64,000 bases of DNA, from contig NC_090744.1 of NCBI RefSeq assembly GCF_036898095.1, positions 92,434,631 through 92,498,630 of the forward strand, given 5' to 3'. The stretch's first letter is position 1, and the number at the start of each line of letters is the position of its first letter. Both the position numbers and the translations under genes were made by a program. A model generated the notes under the pieces. It had not been told where the DNA came from. It did no database searches and saw nothing but the letters and a program-made list of their open reading frames with translations. Positions 30,990-43,345 of the stretch are shown in pieces. The stretch is from Palaemon carinicauda (Eukaryota; Arthropoda; Malacostraca; Decapoda; Palaemonidae).

Positions 30990-31440
30990 AAGAAATAAAG
31001 CAAAGCATGTAGTCTAGGTGTCTTGCATTTGCAACATTGCCTTGTCAAGCGTATCCGAGAGGTTTTGCACTCCTTGTATTTTGTTGGCCAATTTCCATGT
31101 CTGACTGGTGTAGTAGATCTAGAGAGGGGATTTACTCTAGTGTAGTGGCTGACTGCCAAACTATTTCTTGCAAGGTGCCAGAAGGTCTCGGTTAATATTA
31201 TATTGTGAAGTATTGGCTTGTGCTGATAGTACACTGTCTACATAGGTTATTGCTCTTTGGAATTTTAATTCATGATATAGCTCAGGAATATTGGGAGTTT
31301 TCAAATAGTGTACGGTATCATAAAATGAATTCTGATAATTTCTATTGGCTTCTGGGATTAATCTTGTAGCAGGCTTTTTCATGGCAGAATCAACAAGATC
31401 CTTAATTACTGTCTGATCATGACACATGCAACTTGGAAGA
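30990..31440 (-). repeat. Unclassified coding-like repeat (family C), copy 1
   Basis: The minus strand has an 88-codon frame (31161-31427) with TVIKDLVDSAMKKPATRLIP, YLKTPNIPELYHEL and YVDSVLSAQANTSQYN. It then runs past a stop into KLANKIQGVQNL-like residues. About 1.09 kb away a second copy (32085-32430) repeats the same block. I do not recognise the protein. The interruptions and the multiple copies suggest a transposon or processed-gene relic rather than a live gene. Confidence 0.5.
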
Positions 31441-31499
31441 ATCTTTGTCCCATGACTTGAAATCTTTCAGGCCACTATGACGTGAAATTTTTTTTTCTT

Positions 31500-32084
31500 A
31501 ACTTTTCCTACTTTTAAATCTCTCTCTCTCCTCTCTCTGATATGATTTGATTCACACTCTAATTGGTCTCTTATTTGTATGCAAAGTTTAAGGTGTACTG
31601 TAGTTGGATATCTAATAAATGAACGAGCTCAGTGCTTTCATCATCATTTGCAGCAAGCACAAGACAGGAATTCATCCTTGTGTGTATTTTGGTAAATTTG
31701 GTCTCCTTGTTATCTCTTCAGATTTGCCTTCAGATAATAACAGTTCATATTACAACCCCTCACTGTAGGGATTGGATTTGTATAACTTGGAAAATACAAG
31801 TGTCCTTTGAAAATTGTTTTTGTATTTTATACAATCGAAGTATTTCTGTAATTGGAGTCCATGCTCTTAAATATTATCCAGAGTGTCTATACAGTAGTTG
31901 CTGCATGTCCTTATCTTGTTCATGGGAATTCAATTTCCTTTCTATAGAGCTGGAAGTTGCATCTTACCGTTTACTGCCAGGTATTTTATTTCCTTTCCAG
32001 TCTTTTCTTAAAACTATCATTTGTGCCTTTATAATTAAATTTGCAATCATTATCATATGATTGACACCAAGTATTTCCTAATAG
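31500..32084. other. Intron 1 sequence between family C copies
   Basis: AT-rich, with a short CT stretch near 31521-31538. A plus-strand frame of 142 codons (31632-32060) has no supporting motif and biased hydrophobic composition, so it is not called. Confidence 0.4.
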
Positions 32085-32430
32085 GCTACAGAAAAAGCAA
32101 AGCATGTGATCTATATGTCTTGCATTTGCAACATTGTCTTGTCAACCATATCTGGGAGGTTTTGCACTCCTTATAGTTAGTTGGCAAGTTTCCATGTCTG
32201 ACCAGTGTAGTAGACCTAGAGAGAGAATTTACTCTATTGTAGTGGCGGACTGCCAAGTTATTTCGTGCAAAGTGCCAGGAGGTCTGTCAGTAATGTATTG
32301 TGAAGTATTGGCTTGTGCTTTTAGTACACATCTACATATACTGTACTTGTGAAGTTCATGAAATGACTCAAGTATATTAGGAGTTTTCAAGTCCTGTACT
32401 ATATCTCAGAATTCATGAATTCAAGACTGT
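32085..32430 (-). repeat. Unclassified coding-like repeat (family C), copy 2
   Basis: Matches copy 1 across AAAGCAAAGCATGT, CTTGCATTTGCAACATTG, GGTTTTGCACTCCTT, TTTCCATGTCTGAC and GTGAAGTATTGGCTTGTG, with substitutions throughout. It is more degraded and lacks the left portion of the 88-codon frame. Confidence 0.55.
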
Positions 32431-32879
32431 AATCTTTCATATTTAGAATTTTTTTCTGTTAATGTACCTCTAAGTAAAGTATTTGGATGTACTGTACAGT
32501 ATTTCCTATACTGTAGAGCATTGTTTCTAAACTACGGGTCTACAGAATGTGGAGTTCAAAAATTGCAGTTAATCCTGACATGGCCTTGGTTTCTTTATAA
32601 TTCATGGTTACACAAAGCATCTTAATTTATTTGTCCAATTTTTTTTCCCTGACTGACTGGTTATGTTCCTCAGAGTGTAGCAATGCTTTGTATGTTATAG
32701 TGTTCCTATTACTAAATGCTTTAAAAAGTGAGGAAGTTATATTGCGGGGCAGTGTTGCTTCCAGGGTGGCATAACGTAATACAAAAGCTATGTAGTATGT
32801 TGTTCAGAGCTCAGCCAGAGGGAAGTGTTGTCTTATGCACAATCTGAATTGTACAAATACGTTATCTCAGGAGTTTTTT

Positions 32880-33580
32880 GTATCACCATCATTGTCTCCT
32901 TCCTCGCCTATTGGCGCAAAGGGCTTTGATGAGATTTTGCCAGTCGTCTCTATCTTGAGCTTTCAATTTAATATATCTCCATTCGCTGTCTCCGACTTCC
33001 CGCTTCATAGTTCTCAGCCATGTAGGCCCGAGTCATCCAATTCTTTTAGTACCTTTGGAGCCCAGTTGAATGTTAGGTGAAATAATGTCTCTTGGGGGAG
33101 TGCAAACATCATGCCCAAACCATTTCCATCTACCTCTCACCATGATCTCATCGACATATGGTACTTGAGTAATCTCTTAGTTTTATTTCTAATCCTGACC
33201 TGCCATTTAACTCCCAGTATTTTCTGATGGCATTGTTCTCAAATCTACTAAATCTGTTGGATATAGTTTCATTATCATACCATGACGCTTGTCCATACTG
33301 TGACACAGATCTCACTAAACTGATATATAGCCTGATTTTTATATTTTACTCAATGTAGCCATTGTCTGATTTGCTTTTTTCAATCTTTCATTAAACTCCA
33401 ATTCTAAAGACAATGTATTAGAGATCATAGTTCCTAAATATTTAAATGATTCTACCTCATTTTTTGTTTTAATTTCTTCTTTGCTCTCTGTGAGCTTAGC
33501 TAGTTTTTCCAGGGGAAAAATACTATAGATGAAATTCTTCCACCGTATTTCCAGCACATTTTCAATTCCCTTAAGCAATG
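32880..33580 (-). mobile_element. LINE-A, 5'-truncated minus-strand copy
   Basis: On the minus strand, NEVESFKYLGTMISNTLSLE at 33399-33458 matches the plus-strand LINE-A segment near 14380. The C-terminal domain (VPYVDEIMVRGRWKWFGHD near 33115-33170) and the GAT-type tail near 32880-32890 follow. It is 5'-truncated after the RT fingers and palm and contains several frame breaks. Confidence 0.78.
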
Positions 33581-33789
33581 GTCATTATGCAAAATAAAAA
33601 TAAAAGAAATATATAAATTTATACATTGTATGTATGTCTTATAAAAAGTATAAGTTAAGGTAAATGTGGAAAATTATAAGGTGTATAATAATTTCACTCT
33701 AATTTCACTGAAATTCTATAATTTTGGAAAATTTATTCTGCCTAAGGAAGAAGTTGTGTACAATCCTCTCAGAGAAGCCTAAGCTTGTA

Positions 33790-34310
33790 GATTTTAAGAA
33801 TGGTAATTGGCTTCTTCAGCTGAGCTAGTAAATAAGTTCACCAAAGCAATGCAGGGTGCAATCACAAATATTTCTCTGTACCATAAAGTTGAGGCTTTCA
33901 AAGAAGGCTGAGGGTGTGGCATGTTTGTTTCTCATTATGAATCTTATATATATTTGAAAATATTCAAGCATGAGTATCAATGCAGTCAGAAGCACAGGTA
34001 ACATTGCACTTGTCAAAGTTGTTGGAGAAATTCAACAGTTTTGTCCCTGAATTAACTGAGAAGCAGACTGATGCTTACTGGTAGATAGAAAACCCTTTTA
34101 TTGAGAATATCGAGGTGAAGCTTCCAAAAGCCTCACAGTCAAAATTATTAGAGAAGCCCATTGACTTATTTTCTGATGGTACCTTGAAAACTCCATTCAG
34201 TGCAGTGCCAATAGAAACCTGGGTTCAATATCTTACAGATTTCTTGTGGAATAACTATGAAAGAGGTGTTACCTTTCACCATCACCTACCTATGCGAGTG
34301 AAGCTTTAAA
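33790..34310 (+). pseudogene. hAT transposase relic (ZBED5/FAM200-like C-terminal region)
   Basis: Scattered frames give MQGAITNIF-like, AVRSTGNIALVKVVGEIQQF, DAYW*IENPF and a 64-codon frame (34115-34309) with SKLLEKPIDLFSDGTLKTPF and PIETWVQYLTDF. The order resembles the part of hAT-derived ZBED5/FAM200-type proteins that precedes the dimerisation region (...WIRNPF..., ...LSxDxTLK..., ...FW...). Stops and a missing C-terminus make it a fossil. The assignment is from remembered motif order only. Confidence 0.5.
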
Positions 34311-36435
34311 TATAGGTCAAAATTAAGGATTGAAGATAACATGGATGTCAGTTTATCAAGGGTATCTACCAGCATTGATAACAATTGCGTGTAGTCCAGC
34401 ATTGATAATATAATTTCTTGTAATCAAGGCAAATGGCAACAACAAACTAAAGTTGATTGACCATGAATAGATTTTAATGTGGTCAGCTTTTGTATGACCT
34501 TGTTATTTGTAACTTGATTTTTCAGTCACTTGATAAGAGTTAATCATTTTGAAAATATACAAATTTTTTACTATTTTTATTATTATTTTGTATAATAAAA
34601 ACATCTGTTGATTAACACTACTTGCTGTGAAAAGAAAAGCTTTTATTAACAGTGTAAATATATAATGACTATATCCTATCCAATCCTATGTCAAGGTATC
34701 CACTGAAATATATAAGTAGGATGTAAGGTTGAATGGTTGAGAAACTACTGTACAGTTCAGTGCATAGTATTTAAGAAATTTTTAATGTCCAAAATAATGT
34801 TGAAAAATATAGATAGATCACAGACTTTGAATAGCAATTTCTCAAGATTGCCGTTGTAACTACACATTAAGATATGAACAGGTAAAGTATTGTGTAAGCT
34901 TTCTAAATGACTAAGCTTCTCATACTCTTTCATTAGGGAGATTTTGTTGTACAGTAGCCCTCAGCAGCAAGCTAATGAGAATCCTGCATGTATTGTATGA
35001 TAATTAGTCGTAGTACAAAATGTTTTGACCATTTTCAGTATTTATGACACATCTGTTTGTTATGGTTTATCTTTGTTTACTTTGTTTGTTATGCTGTTCT
35101 ATTTTGTGAAGTCTCATTTTACCAGTCGTTGACCTTTTATACTTGAGCTGTGTGAATGTTTGCTATATGTGAATAATGAAATTTTTTGTCATTAACCAAG
35201 TCTCTGCTTTGTTATAGTTAATATATATTAATGCTGATATCCTTAGAATACATTCGGTTAGTTCTTGGCTGTTAAACAGTAAGCATTTCAGCCACATATA
35301 TTCTGATGATATAAGGGGAAGAAGGGTGAGATTGTAGGTGAAGGGGAATATTATTGCTATATGTCGGGTCTGGAAATTTATAGGTATATTGAAATGGAAT
35401 GCTTTGCTGTATATATATGTACAGTACCTGTAAAAGTACAAATGTTGTACTCTTAGGCTGTATCCGGACAGGATATTATTTGACAGGCGTTGGCATAAAC
35501 ATTGATTTTAAGGAGACTTCTGTTCAAACCTCTTTTATGTATCTGTTAATATTTTTAATTCTGTATACGGAAGAACTTCATACCATTTTTCATTGAACTG
35601 AAATTTGCCCTCTAAAAATTCTCATGTCATTCCGGTACCATGACGAAGGTTCAATGACCCCAAGGTGTACTTTCACTTTTGCATTCCTGTTATCTTATTG
35701 TATTATTTGAAGCATTGAATAGCTATTATCTTAGGGAATACTGTGCTACATCTTTTTCCCAGTTAATAGTTTTGGAAGAAATGAACATTTCAAGTACAAT
35801 ATTCAATTCTTATGGGTAAAGGAGTGAATTGATTTCTTAACGGAGCATTTCTTTTCAAGTGTGCCATTTTGTCATGTCTGCAGCCTTGGGGTAGTCTAGT
35901 ATTCTTTGTTTTAAGAAGTGATATGTAATTTAGATGGAGTTTTCTTCTAATGTTGTATCACGGATATGTGAACATTCGTGATGCTTCTTTTTGTTTGTTT
36001 TTACGGAGTTAGAAAAAAATTATTTAAATGACACTCAATATTTTTTTTAGTAGTCAATCCACGGACAATGACCCCATTGCTTTTCAGTTGTGCTAGATAG
36101 AATAAACTTGATATTTTAATAATATTAGTATTGTCATGCTTGTTCTGTGGCTAATATGAAACTGATCCACATACTTGCTTTAGCTGTGATTAATGTGATA
36201 TTGATATTGTACTGTAATTTGTAGCACTTTACAATATGTCAAATGATGGCCCTATGTTTGTTGATGCGTAATTTTGGTCTTGCGCAGGCTTATTCATTCT
36301 TGTCGACCCCATTTTCAAAATCGAGAGATTGTATCTTGGTATCATACTATTATCTATCATTTGTGTTTCCTTTAGTTCTTTTTTTATGTTGAAGATAAGC
36401 ATTTAACCTTTCCTGTATTTTGTCTATGTTCGTAG
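34311..36435. other. 3' part of intron 1, nothing recognised
   Basis: AT-rich intronic DNA up to the exon 2 acceptor. No repeat longer than short A/T runs is evident by eye. Confidence 0.5.
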
Positions 36436-36551
36436 GATTTGGCCGTTACCACAGATGGAAGCAATCTTCTGGACATTATCGATCAAAATGTCCCTGGATA
36501 TCACAGGGTCACCAAAACAGATCCTTTTCAGGATCCTTTGGATGATGAGCC
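36436..36551 (+). CDS. Unrecognised multi-exon gene, exon 2
   Basis: The acceptor TATGTTCGTAG and donor GCC|GTAAGTAG bound 116 nt. The exon enters in phase 0 from exon 1 and gives DLAVTTDGSNLLDIIDQNVP and then TKTDPFQDPLDDEP, leaving two bases (CC) that exon 3 completes to Pro. It encodes residues 17-54 of the composite. The stretch is acidic and Leu/Ile-rich (LLDII), as often seen in regulatory N-termini, but matches no domain I know. Confidence 0.85.
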
Positions 36552-36786
36552 GTAAGTAGATTGGTTTTTGTTTTAATTTTTGTTAATGATTTAATATTAC
36601 AGTAGTGTTGTGTTACTGAATGAAAAACGTTAATGCATCTAGTACTTAAAAGGACTTTAACCTTGAATGTTGCTTTAGAATGAATTTGTTTGTTTATTGT
36701 GGATGCTTTGAAGTTCTTAGATAGCTAGTGAATACCCATTGGTGTACTTGTATAATTCATCATTTTGCTAGACAAGAGCTTTTACT

Positions 36787-36998
36787 ACATTTTGAAATGT
36801 ATACAACAGGGAGAATGTTTGCTATGGTATTTTGCACACACATTTTGAAATTTACACAACAGGGAAAATGTTTGCTATGGGATTTTTCGCGCACCTTTCG
36901 AAATTTACACAACAGGAAGAATGTTTGCTATGGGATTTTGCGCTCACATTTTGAAATGTGTACAACAGGGAGAATGTTTGCTATGGGATTTTGCACAC
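36787..36998. repeat. 53-bp minisatellite, four units, in intron 2
   Basis: Units start at 36787, 36840, 36893 and 36946, exactly 53 bp apart. Each contains a TTTGAAAT or TTCGAAAT start, ACAACAGG and AATGTTTGCTATGG. Since 53 is not a multiple of three, each unit is read in a different frame, so a frame running through it (36728-37012) is not a gene. Confidence 0.93.
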
Positions 36999-37381
36999 TG
37001 CTTTATTATTAGATACGTTTTACAATAAACATTCTCTAAAGTAGAGCTTTCAAAGAAAAGAACCAGTATGTTGCATAGAATTTTTTTTTATTACTATAAG
37101 TGCAAAATAAAATACAAATTAATTAATATAATTTTAGAATATTTTCTCATGTAGAAATTCTTGATACCTGTATAAGCTGACTGAGAACAAAGCCAAGTTG
37201 GAATGGCACTGAAATTGTGACTTGGAATCATGTTAGATTTGAAAACTTTCAACTCAAGAACCTGTTTCTTGTCACTTGCCCTTCATGAGTAACCTATAAA
37301 TCTTTGTTTAGAAATGTACTGTATTAGTATTTGTTTTTAACAATGGACTAATGTGCCCTTTATCCTTATCTACCTATGCAG

Positions 37382-37556
37382 GTTTTGCTGCATGCACCGC
37401 CAACACCTCTTGACCCCTGCCTCAGGGGTCGGGGGTGGATTTGGGTCGGTGACCTCTGCCATGTGCGAAACAGCCTCCTTGGAACTGTCGCCAAATATTA
37501 CAGAAGACTTTCAGAAGATGTACAGTGACTGGCAACAACACCTAGGCTCACTACAG
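37382..37556 (+). CDS. Unrecognised multi-exon gene, exon 3
   Basis: The acceptor CTACCTATGCAG and donor CTACAG|GTAAATG bound 175 nt. One base completes the split Pro codon, then 58 codons follow: FCCMHRQHLLTPASGVGGGF, MCETASLELSPNITEDFQKM and YSDWQQHLGSLQ, ending in phase 0. Codon use and GC are higher than in the introns. The last 25 residues look helical and acidic. Phase agreement with exons 2 and 4 is the main support. Confidence 0.85.
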
Positions 37557-38126
37557 GTAAATGCAATGAAGCAATTATACCATATTACTGTGGCTTTCTG
37601 ATTACTATTTCATATTTGCATGCACAGGGAGTTCCTAGGTGAGGGTGTGGTTTTTCTGCGGCTTTGGATTTTTTTTTTTTTTTTTTTTTTTTTTGCGCCA
37701 GTTCGCTTAGGTGTTTTAGGGCTTTGCTGTTTGGTTCATTAATTGATATATTAGTCAGCCAATATCTTATTAATAAATGACATTGCATGTTCAGATAAGA
37801 AAGACCTTGAACTTGGAGGAAGGGTTTTCATGTGCAGGAAGAGGTCATTTTCAGGCTTAGATGGAAGGGAATTGCACTCTTAGTTTATTCATTAGTAATC
37901 CCCATCCCTGGCATTGTCGGATCTCTAACATAGTAAAGGTGACTTTCGTTATATTTGAATTGTTGTTGAATACCATAAGCACTAATGTAGAATGCAAAAA
38001 GTTTTACATCAGTTCGTATTGAAGGTTTGCAATCGTTTTATGTTAAAGTAATTCATTTTGAATTATCCCACTGAGCTCCCTGTAGTAATAGATTTACTGT
38101 ATGTTAATCCAGTTTATATTATAGTT
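37557..38126. other. Start of intron 3, with poly(T) at 37671-37694
   Basis: Intronic sequence with a 24-nt T run and otherwise no recognisable element. Confidence 0.5.
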
Positions 38127-38174
38127 TTATATATATATATATATGTATATGTATATGCATATGTATATATATTA

Positions 38175-38217
<43 letters not shown>

Positions 38218-38228
38218 CATATAAACAT
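38127..38228. repeat. (TA)n/(TACA)n microsatellite
   Basis: Imperfect TA repeats with ATGTATATGTA and ATACATACATA interruptions. Confidence 0.93.
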
Positions 38229-39463
38229 ATACCTACATACATACATTTCGTAAGGGGGATTAGGAAGAAAGTATTAGGTGAAGTTGCCGTATCATTGCAT
38301 AGCTAATTAGGTTTAAGATTTTAATGTCTTCTCAACTGTAATTTGCATAGAGGTGAAATCCCTTTCATGTAGTGCGTGAGACTGGCATAACTGTTAAATG
38401 TTAGTAGATTAGAATCTAAAAGGTTTCTCTTGGAAATTTCTGTAACTTTTTAAATGTTTTTATGATGTGGTCAAGGTAAGTCGTTATTGAGAACTCCAGT
38501 GTTCCATTTTCCCCTTGGATATAATATTGTTGCTGAATAAAGGTGAGTGAGAGAAATATATATAATGTTTTCTGTCTTGTGTTGGTTTGGTAATTGGTTT
38601 TCTGTTGGGGGATAGAATCCATGTAAATATCGTTCTTCAGAGTGAGGAGGTTATGCTGATATCGAAATCTACTTTCGTTTTTGTTTGGGTCGAGTTATTC
38701 ATTTACGTTTGAGATGAGTAGTGTGACTTAGATAGTGTTTGTTTCCCTTGGGGTTTTCATTAGGTAGCTAGTAATTTTTTCAGTATAGTATTGACTTACA
38801 GTTCTGAAAATTAACATCTGTGATTAATTGATTAAAATTTTAACTAATTCAATGTAATTGCAGTACGTACATGAGTACAATGGGCTTATACTTCATATAA
38901 TATCGAGAATTTATCTCCTAGATAAGCAGTGACTTACGTTTTCTATATTAAAAGAATGTTGGACTAATGTTCCAGACAACTTGAAAACTAAAAAGGTCTC
39001 GTTTATCGCCGAACCTATGCTAGAATATGGATCAGGGAATGTAATTTGCGTGACTGCCAGTTACTTGTCTTCCATCTCAACGTATGCCAAGTGTCAACAC
39101 GGGGTTTTTGGCAATATCGCTGGCGACCTTAAGTCCCGTGACTGGTTAAGGAAGAGGTGGCGGTGGTGGTACGCACGCTCTGTCTCGCGGCCGTCTTGTC
39201 CTAGCGCTTCCCGTTCCTTAGTCGAAACGCACGAACTAACAACACTCAAGAAGATGGCGTGAACAGGTTGCTTGGCGAGTTTGTCTGCCGAGAATTTTAA
39301 ATGGTAGAATGCATAGGCTGTGGGCATTCGAGACTTTTAGTATTAATACCGTGTAAAAAGTACTTGTATTTGCTGGTTGTTTTTCACGAGGAAATATAGG
39401 TCAAGGAAATAATCTCGTGGACAAACAAGGTGACCGGGCAACTAGCACCAAGCCAAAGAATGG

Positions 39464-39468
<5 letters not shown>
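38229..39468. other. Intron 3 segment with a local GC-rich patch
   Basis: Bases 39100-39262 are markedly richer in CpG (GTCTCGCGGCCGTC, CTAGCGCTTCCCG) than the surroundings and end at CTCAAGAAGATGGCGTGA. This could be an alternative first exon or a control region. No splice donor was convincingly paired with it, so it is only flagged. The rest shows nothing. Confidence 0.35.
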
Positions 39469-39511
<43 letters not shown>

Positions 39512-40250
39512 CTCATCTAAGAACTTATTTAAGAGGGCAGACTTCATTCTGTAACGAAATCAAGATTTTTATGCATCCTTCGCGAAAGAGTGAAACTACA
39601 ACAATTAGGGGGGGGGGGGGGTTGGTTTGGAGGTAAATAACCCGAAAAACCTCTCGTCGAAAAAAAATCCTGTTTTGGGGGTCCTTGGAGTAAAGCTTCA
39701 AATTCAGGTTTTTAGGAACTGGATCCCATAGATGATATAACAGGATTAGATTGCATTCCGACACGTTATGTATGTAATTTAAGTATATTGTGGTATCGGT
39801 GACAATTGCATAATTTTCTTGGCCGGATATATCACCGTAGTTATATATAGACGGTGGTTATATTTTCCCGGGGAGGGGGGGGGGGTTGCGTTTCTCTATT
39901 TCGATGGATTTTCAGACTGAAAATTTCCTGCCTATAAAGTTTTAGGATATTTTGCGGTGATATGACGTAAATGGTTCTCTTTATGATGGAAAATTACTCA
40001 TTATCATCCTGTAATCATATGTGTTTCTCTCTCTCTCTCTCTCTCTAAATCTGATTCGAAAAACTCGTACCGTAAATCGTGATTCTCTCTCTTTCTCTTT
40101 CTCTCTCTCTCTCTCTGAGCTACACCTAGTTTGTGTTAACTTTCTCTCCATTCTTGCTCCTTTCTTCTGTCTTCCTGTCCAACTTTTTACGTATAACTTG
40201 CAACTTCATTGTGTAATACAGGGCGTCCCCCCTTGTACCTCATCGTTGAA

Positions 40251-40300
<50 letters not shown>
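39469..40300. repeat. Cluster of (CT)n tracts and G runs in intron 3
   Basis: CT tracts lie at 39469-39508, 40027-40048, 40084-40117 and 40253-40300. G runs lie at 39607-39620 and 39876-39888. All CT tracts have the pyrimidines on the gene's sense strand. Confidence 0.92.
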
Positions 40301-40303
<3 letters not shown>

Positions 40304-41470
40304 ATCTTAACACAATCGTGACATTTATGTTATGAATTTGAACAGCGCTTTCTGTTAAAATGTAATTCTTTGTCGCTTAGGTAGGATTGCTTCTTCATTT
40401 GATTCAAATTGTATTTATTTTCTCAATTACTCTGCATTTAACCAGCGGATTTTAAATTCTTTTTGGTATTTAAGGATAGGGTGTTTCACAAGAAATAAGT
40501 ATTAAGGCGTTTGACTTTAAATGTTTTGATTTATTTTCTGTTTTTTTTTTATATAATTTAATTAATTCCTGTCCTAATTCTACCTTTAATCATTGTGGGA
40601 TAAACCTCTCATTATGCGAGGTTTTGTCGTTGTGTTATCGGGACCGGAAATACACAAGCATTGTTTTTTTGTAAACATCATAAGACAAGACATGTTGTCC
40701 AAGAGGGGAATGGAATGTACATAAAGAGGGACATAGTTTTCATAGTTTTGTTCTTCACTCGGTAGTTAATCAGACTCATTGGGTTGGTAAATCTCCTCCT
40801 TTTAATAATAATAATGATAGTAATTATAATTTCCTTGATAGTCTTAAGTGGTAAATTTCAAAATGATGGAGACTTGTGTATTGTTGATTAGTTTTTCTTA
40901 TATGCAATTTTAGGGAAGAAAAATAGTCGATCACCATTTATCCCTTTTGCTTTGGTGGCTGTGGAAATAATTGCCCTTGGCTATACCAAGGAGGAATTTC
41001 TGGAGAGGTTTGGTGGTTGGGTTATGTTGTCTGAGAATTTGGACCTCGTGATTTGAGATAAGTAGCCAAGTTAAAAGAAAATGTGGGAAAATTGTTGTGG
41101 GATAATATAATCTCTTTCATTTCTCTTATAAAGAGTATAGCATTTAAACTGGGACGGGGAAATGTCTCAGATGAGGAAAATTTGAATGTATACCCGGGAA
41201 TTTCCTGTCGACGTCATAATAAAAAGTTGAGAACAATATTTAGAAGTTGGAAGCCGAACAGATACAGAAGTGATTGGTATAGAAAGGTAAAAGCTGATCA
41301 ATGTGTTTAGCGATCAGGAAGTGAAACCTTGATGGTGGTACTTAAAGAGTCTGGCAGAGCATATCGAAAGCCCCCAAAAGGCAAGAATGGGGAACCGTTT
41401 GTCATTTGGTTTTGTCGGCAACAAGTGGATGACTCGGGTGTCGTCCATCCCAGGCTTCCCAGCCAATGGT

Positions 41471-41472
<2 letters not shown>
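40301..41472. other. Intron 3 segment, nothing recognised
   Basis: A 75-codon plus frame at 41083-41310 shows no domain, splice context or repeat homology, so it is not called. Confidence 0.4.

Positions 41473-41528
<56 letters not shown>
41473..41528. repeat. (CT)n microsatellite
   Basis: A pure CT tract of about 28 units in intron 3. Confidence 0.97.
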
Positions 41529-41531
<3 letters not shown>

Positions 41532-42724
41532 ACTTTGTAGCTTCATAGACGTTTCATAAATAACTTCCGTTTGCCAAAAATTGTCGAGTCACACTGAGAA
41601 ACTGTCTTTACGTTAGTGAAGATTCAAACCCTAAATCATTACAAACGAAACGGAGTTGTCTGTGTATAAACACCTGTATATTATTTATATACCACGACAG
41701 TTGTTGATTTGTTGTCTGGTGTCCCCAATCTCTCATTATCTCGAAGCGATTAGATTAAAATCTAATGTTTGAGAAGAGACGGACTCAAGCTGTCCGTAAA
41801 CACAGCCAAGATGCGTCTACCCGGCTTATTTCAAGAGCGCTGACTAATCACTTATATCCTTGTGTATGCTTTTAAATAATGCGAATTATGGAGAAAGTAT
41901 CGATAGGTTGCGGCTATAAGTTTCTCTCCTCTGGTGCATTTGGGCACTGAGCCAATGAAACGTTTCTAACGTTTGAGATATGTTTACCTTGACGGTATAA
42001 CTGGAGCCACGTGATGCAGCCATGATGTCTGCCAGTAATGTTTCCGTCTGGACAACCTGTTACTCTTCGAATCTCAGAGCCGGCTGCTTCTGCTGCTGCT
42101 TAATGTTTTGACAGAATCAAGTAGAGTAAGAACTAGCAGGCACCGGGCGCCAAGACAAGTATTATTTTCGAAGTTGCCGGTGGTTCATGTAGTAGAGTTT
42201 CTCTTGCTGGTCCGGTGTGAGCTTGGTGGTTAATTTGAAACTTTCCTCTCCCCCTTAAACCATCCCCCCTCAAGCCTCCGGCTTTTGAGGCATTGTGGGT
42301 TGTGAAGGGCGTTGAGATGTAGCCCTGATGAGGGAATTACCAAGTTTCCGTTAGAAAGTACGGGAAATATTTTTCAATATTTTTCAGTATTTTAGTTAAT
42401 TCTGTTGGTGTTTTAAGTTTGCTCTGCAACTTAATAAGCTTCATTGGAATTCTTTTAATTCATTACATCATACAGCCGGTTTCTTTATTCCCCTACCCAT
42501 AGCTTCTTGACTGACAGCTCCCCTATCTGTCCCCCATTCTTAGTTTTGTTACACGTCAGTCCCTCTTTTCGTTTTAGCATTTGCGCTTATTCCCCGCTAC
42601 CCTCACTTCCCACTTACTAGCAACCTGTTTGCTGCATGGTGGGGCACGAGACTCTTGTAAACAGGTTTCTTGGATGATGCTTTCGACTGGCGTTCAAACA
42701 CACAGATATATACTCACACACACA
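41529..42724. other. Intron 3 segment, nothing recognised
   Basis: Bases 42000-42320 are less AT-rich (GAGCCACGTGATGCAGCC, CACCGGGCGCCAAG) but no exon could be framed. No element was recognised. Confidence 0.4.
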
Positions 42725-42732
42725 TTATATAT

Positions 42733-42797
<65 letters not shown>

Positions 42798-42966
42798 CAG
42801 TATATTCCCTAATATGATAAAGAGCAAGATTCTTGTTATCTACACAAATTCCTTTCCGGTCACGCTCATCACTCCCCATCCCGTCTGGAGGTAGGTGCTT
42901 GTGTGCATATGTAAATATTTATCAGTCTTTTTTGACGGATTGCATACACTATATATACATATACAT

Positions 42967-43019
<53 letters not shown>

Positions 43020-43036
43020 TATACATATACACACAC
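42725..43036. repeat. (TA)n and (CA)n-(TA)n microsatellites
   Basis: TA with ATAATATAT interruptions at 42725-42798, and CA then TA at 42958-43036. Confidence 0.95.
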
Positions 43037-43286
43037 CACTCTCCATGTAACTTTGTCTCATGATCATAATCTATGCTAAAACTAGCGCCTTCTAAGGCGC
43101 CCCACATTTCGTGACTAGAGAATAAATTTGAGTTTTAAGGAAACAAACCCATATTGGGAAACGCAATTTGTCAACAAATACTGAAAAGTCTTCCCGTCAT
43201 TGGTTAGCAGTCACACGTTCTCACCATATTTAGGAGGAATGAAACCCTACACGGATCTCTCATGCAAACACGTGAAACTTCAAGTT

Positions 43287-43294
43287 TGAAGTTT

Positions 43295-43341
<47 letters not shown>
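43287..43341. repeat. (CT)n microsatellite
   Basis: CT tract of about 27 units in intron 3, followed by TTGTTAGATTTG. Confidence 0.97.

Positions 43342-43345
<4 letters not shown>

Noticed and set aside
30842..31234. 130-codon minus-strand ORF
   Set aside because: It runs in a different frame over family C repeat sequence. The repeat's protein-like signal is in another frame.
31632..32060. 142-codon plus-strand ORF
   Set aside because: Hydrophobic AT-driven composition between two repeat copies. No motif or splice support.
32517..32545. Possible third hAT left end (GCATTGTTTCTAAACTACGG)
   Set aside because: Resembles the TIR but has several mismatches, and no matching right end or target duplication was found.
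36728..37012. 94-codon ORF in intron 2
   Set aside because: It runs through the 53-bp minisatellite. The repeat is not a multiple of three, so it is not a repeated protein.
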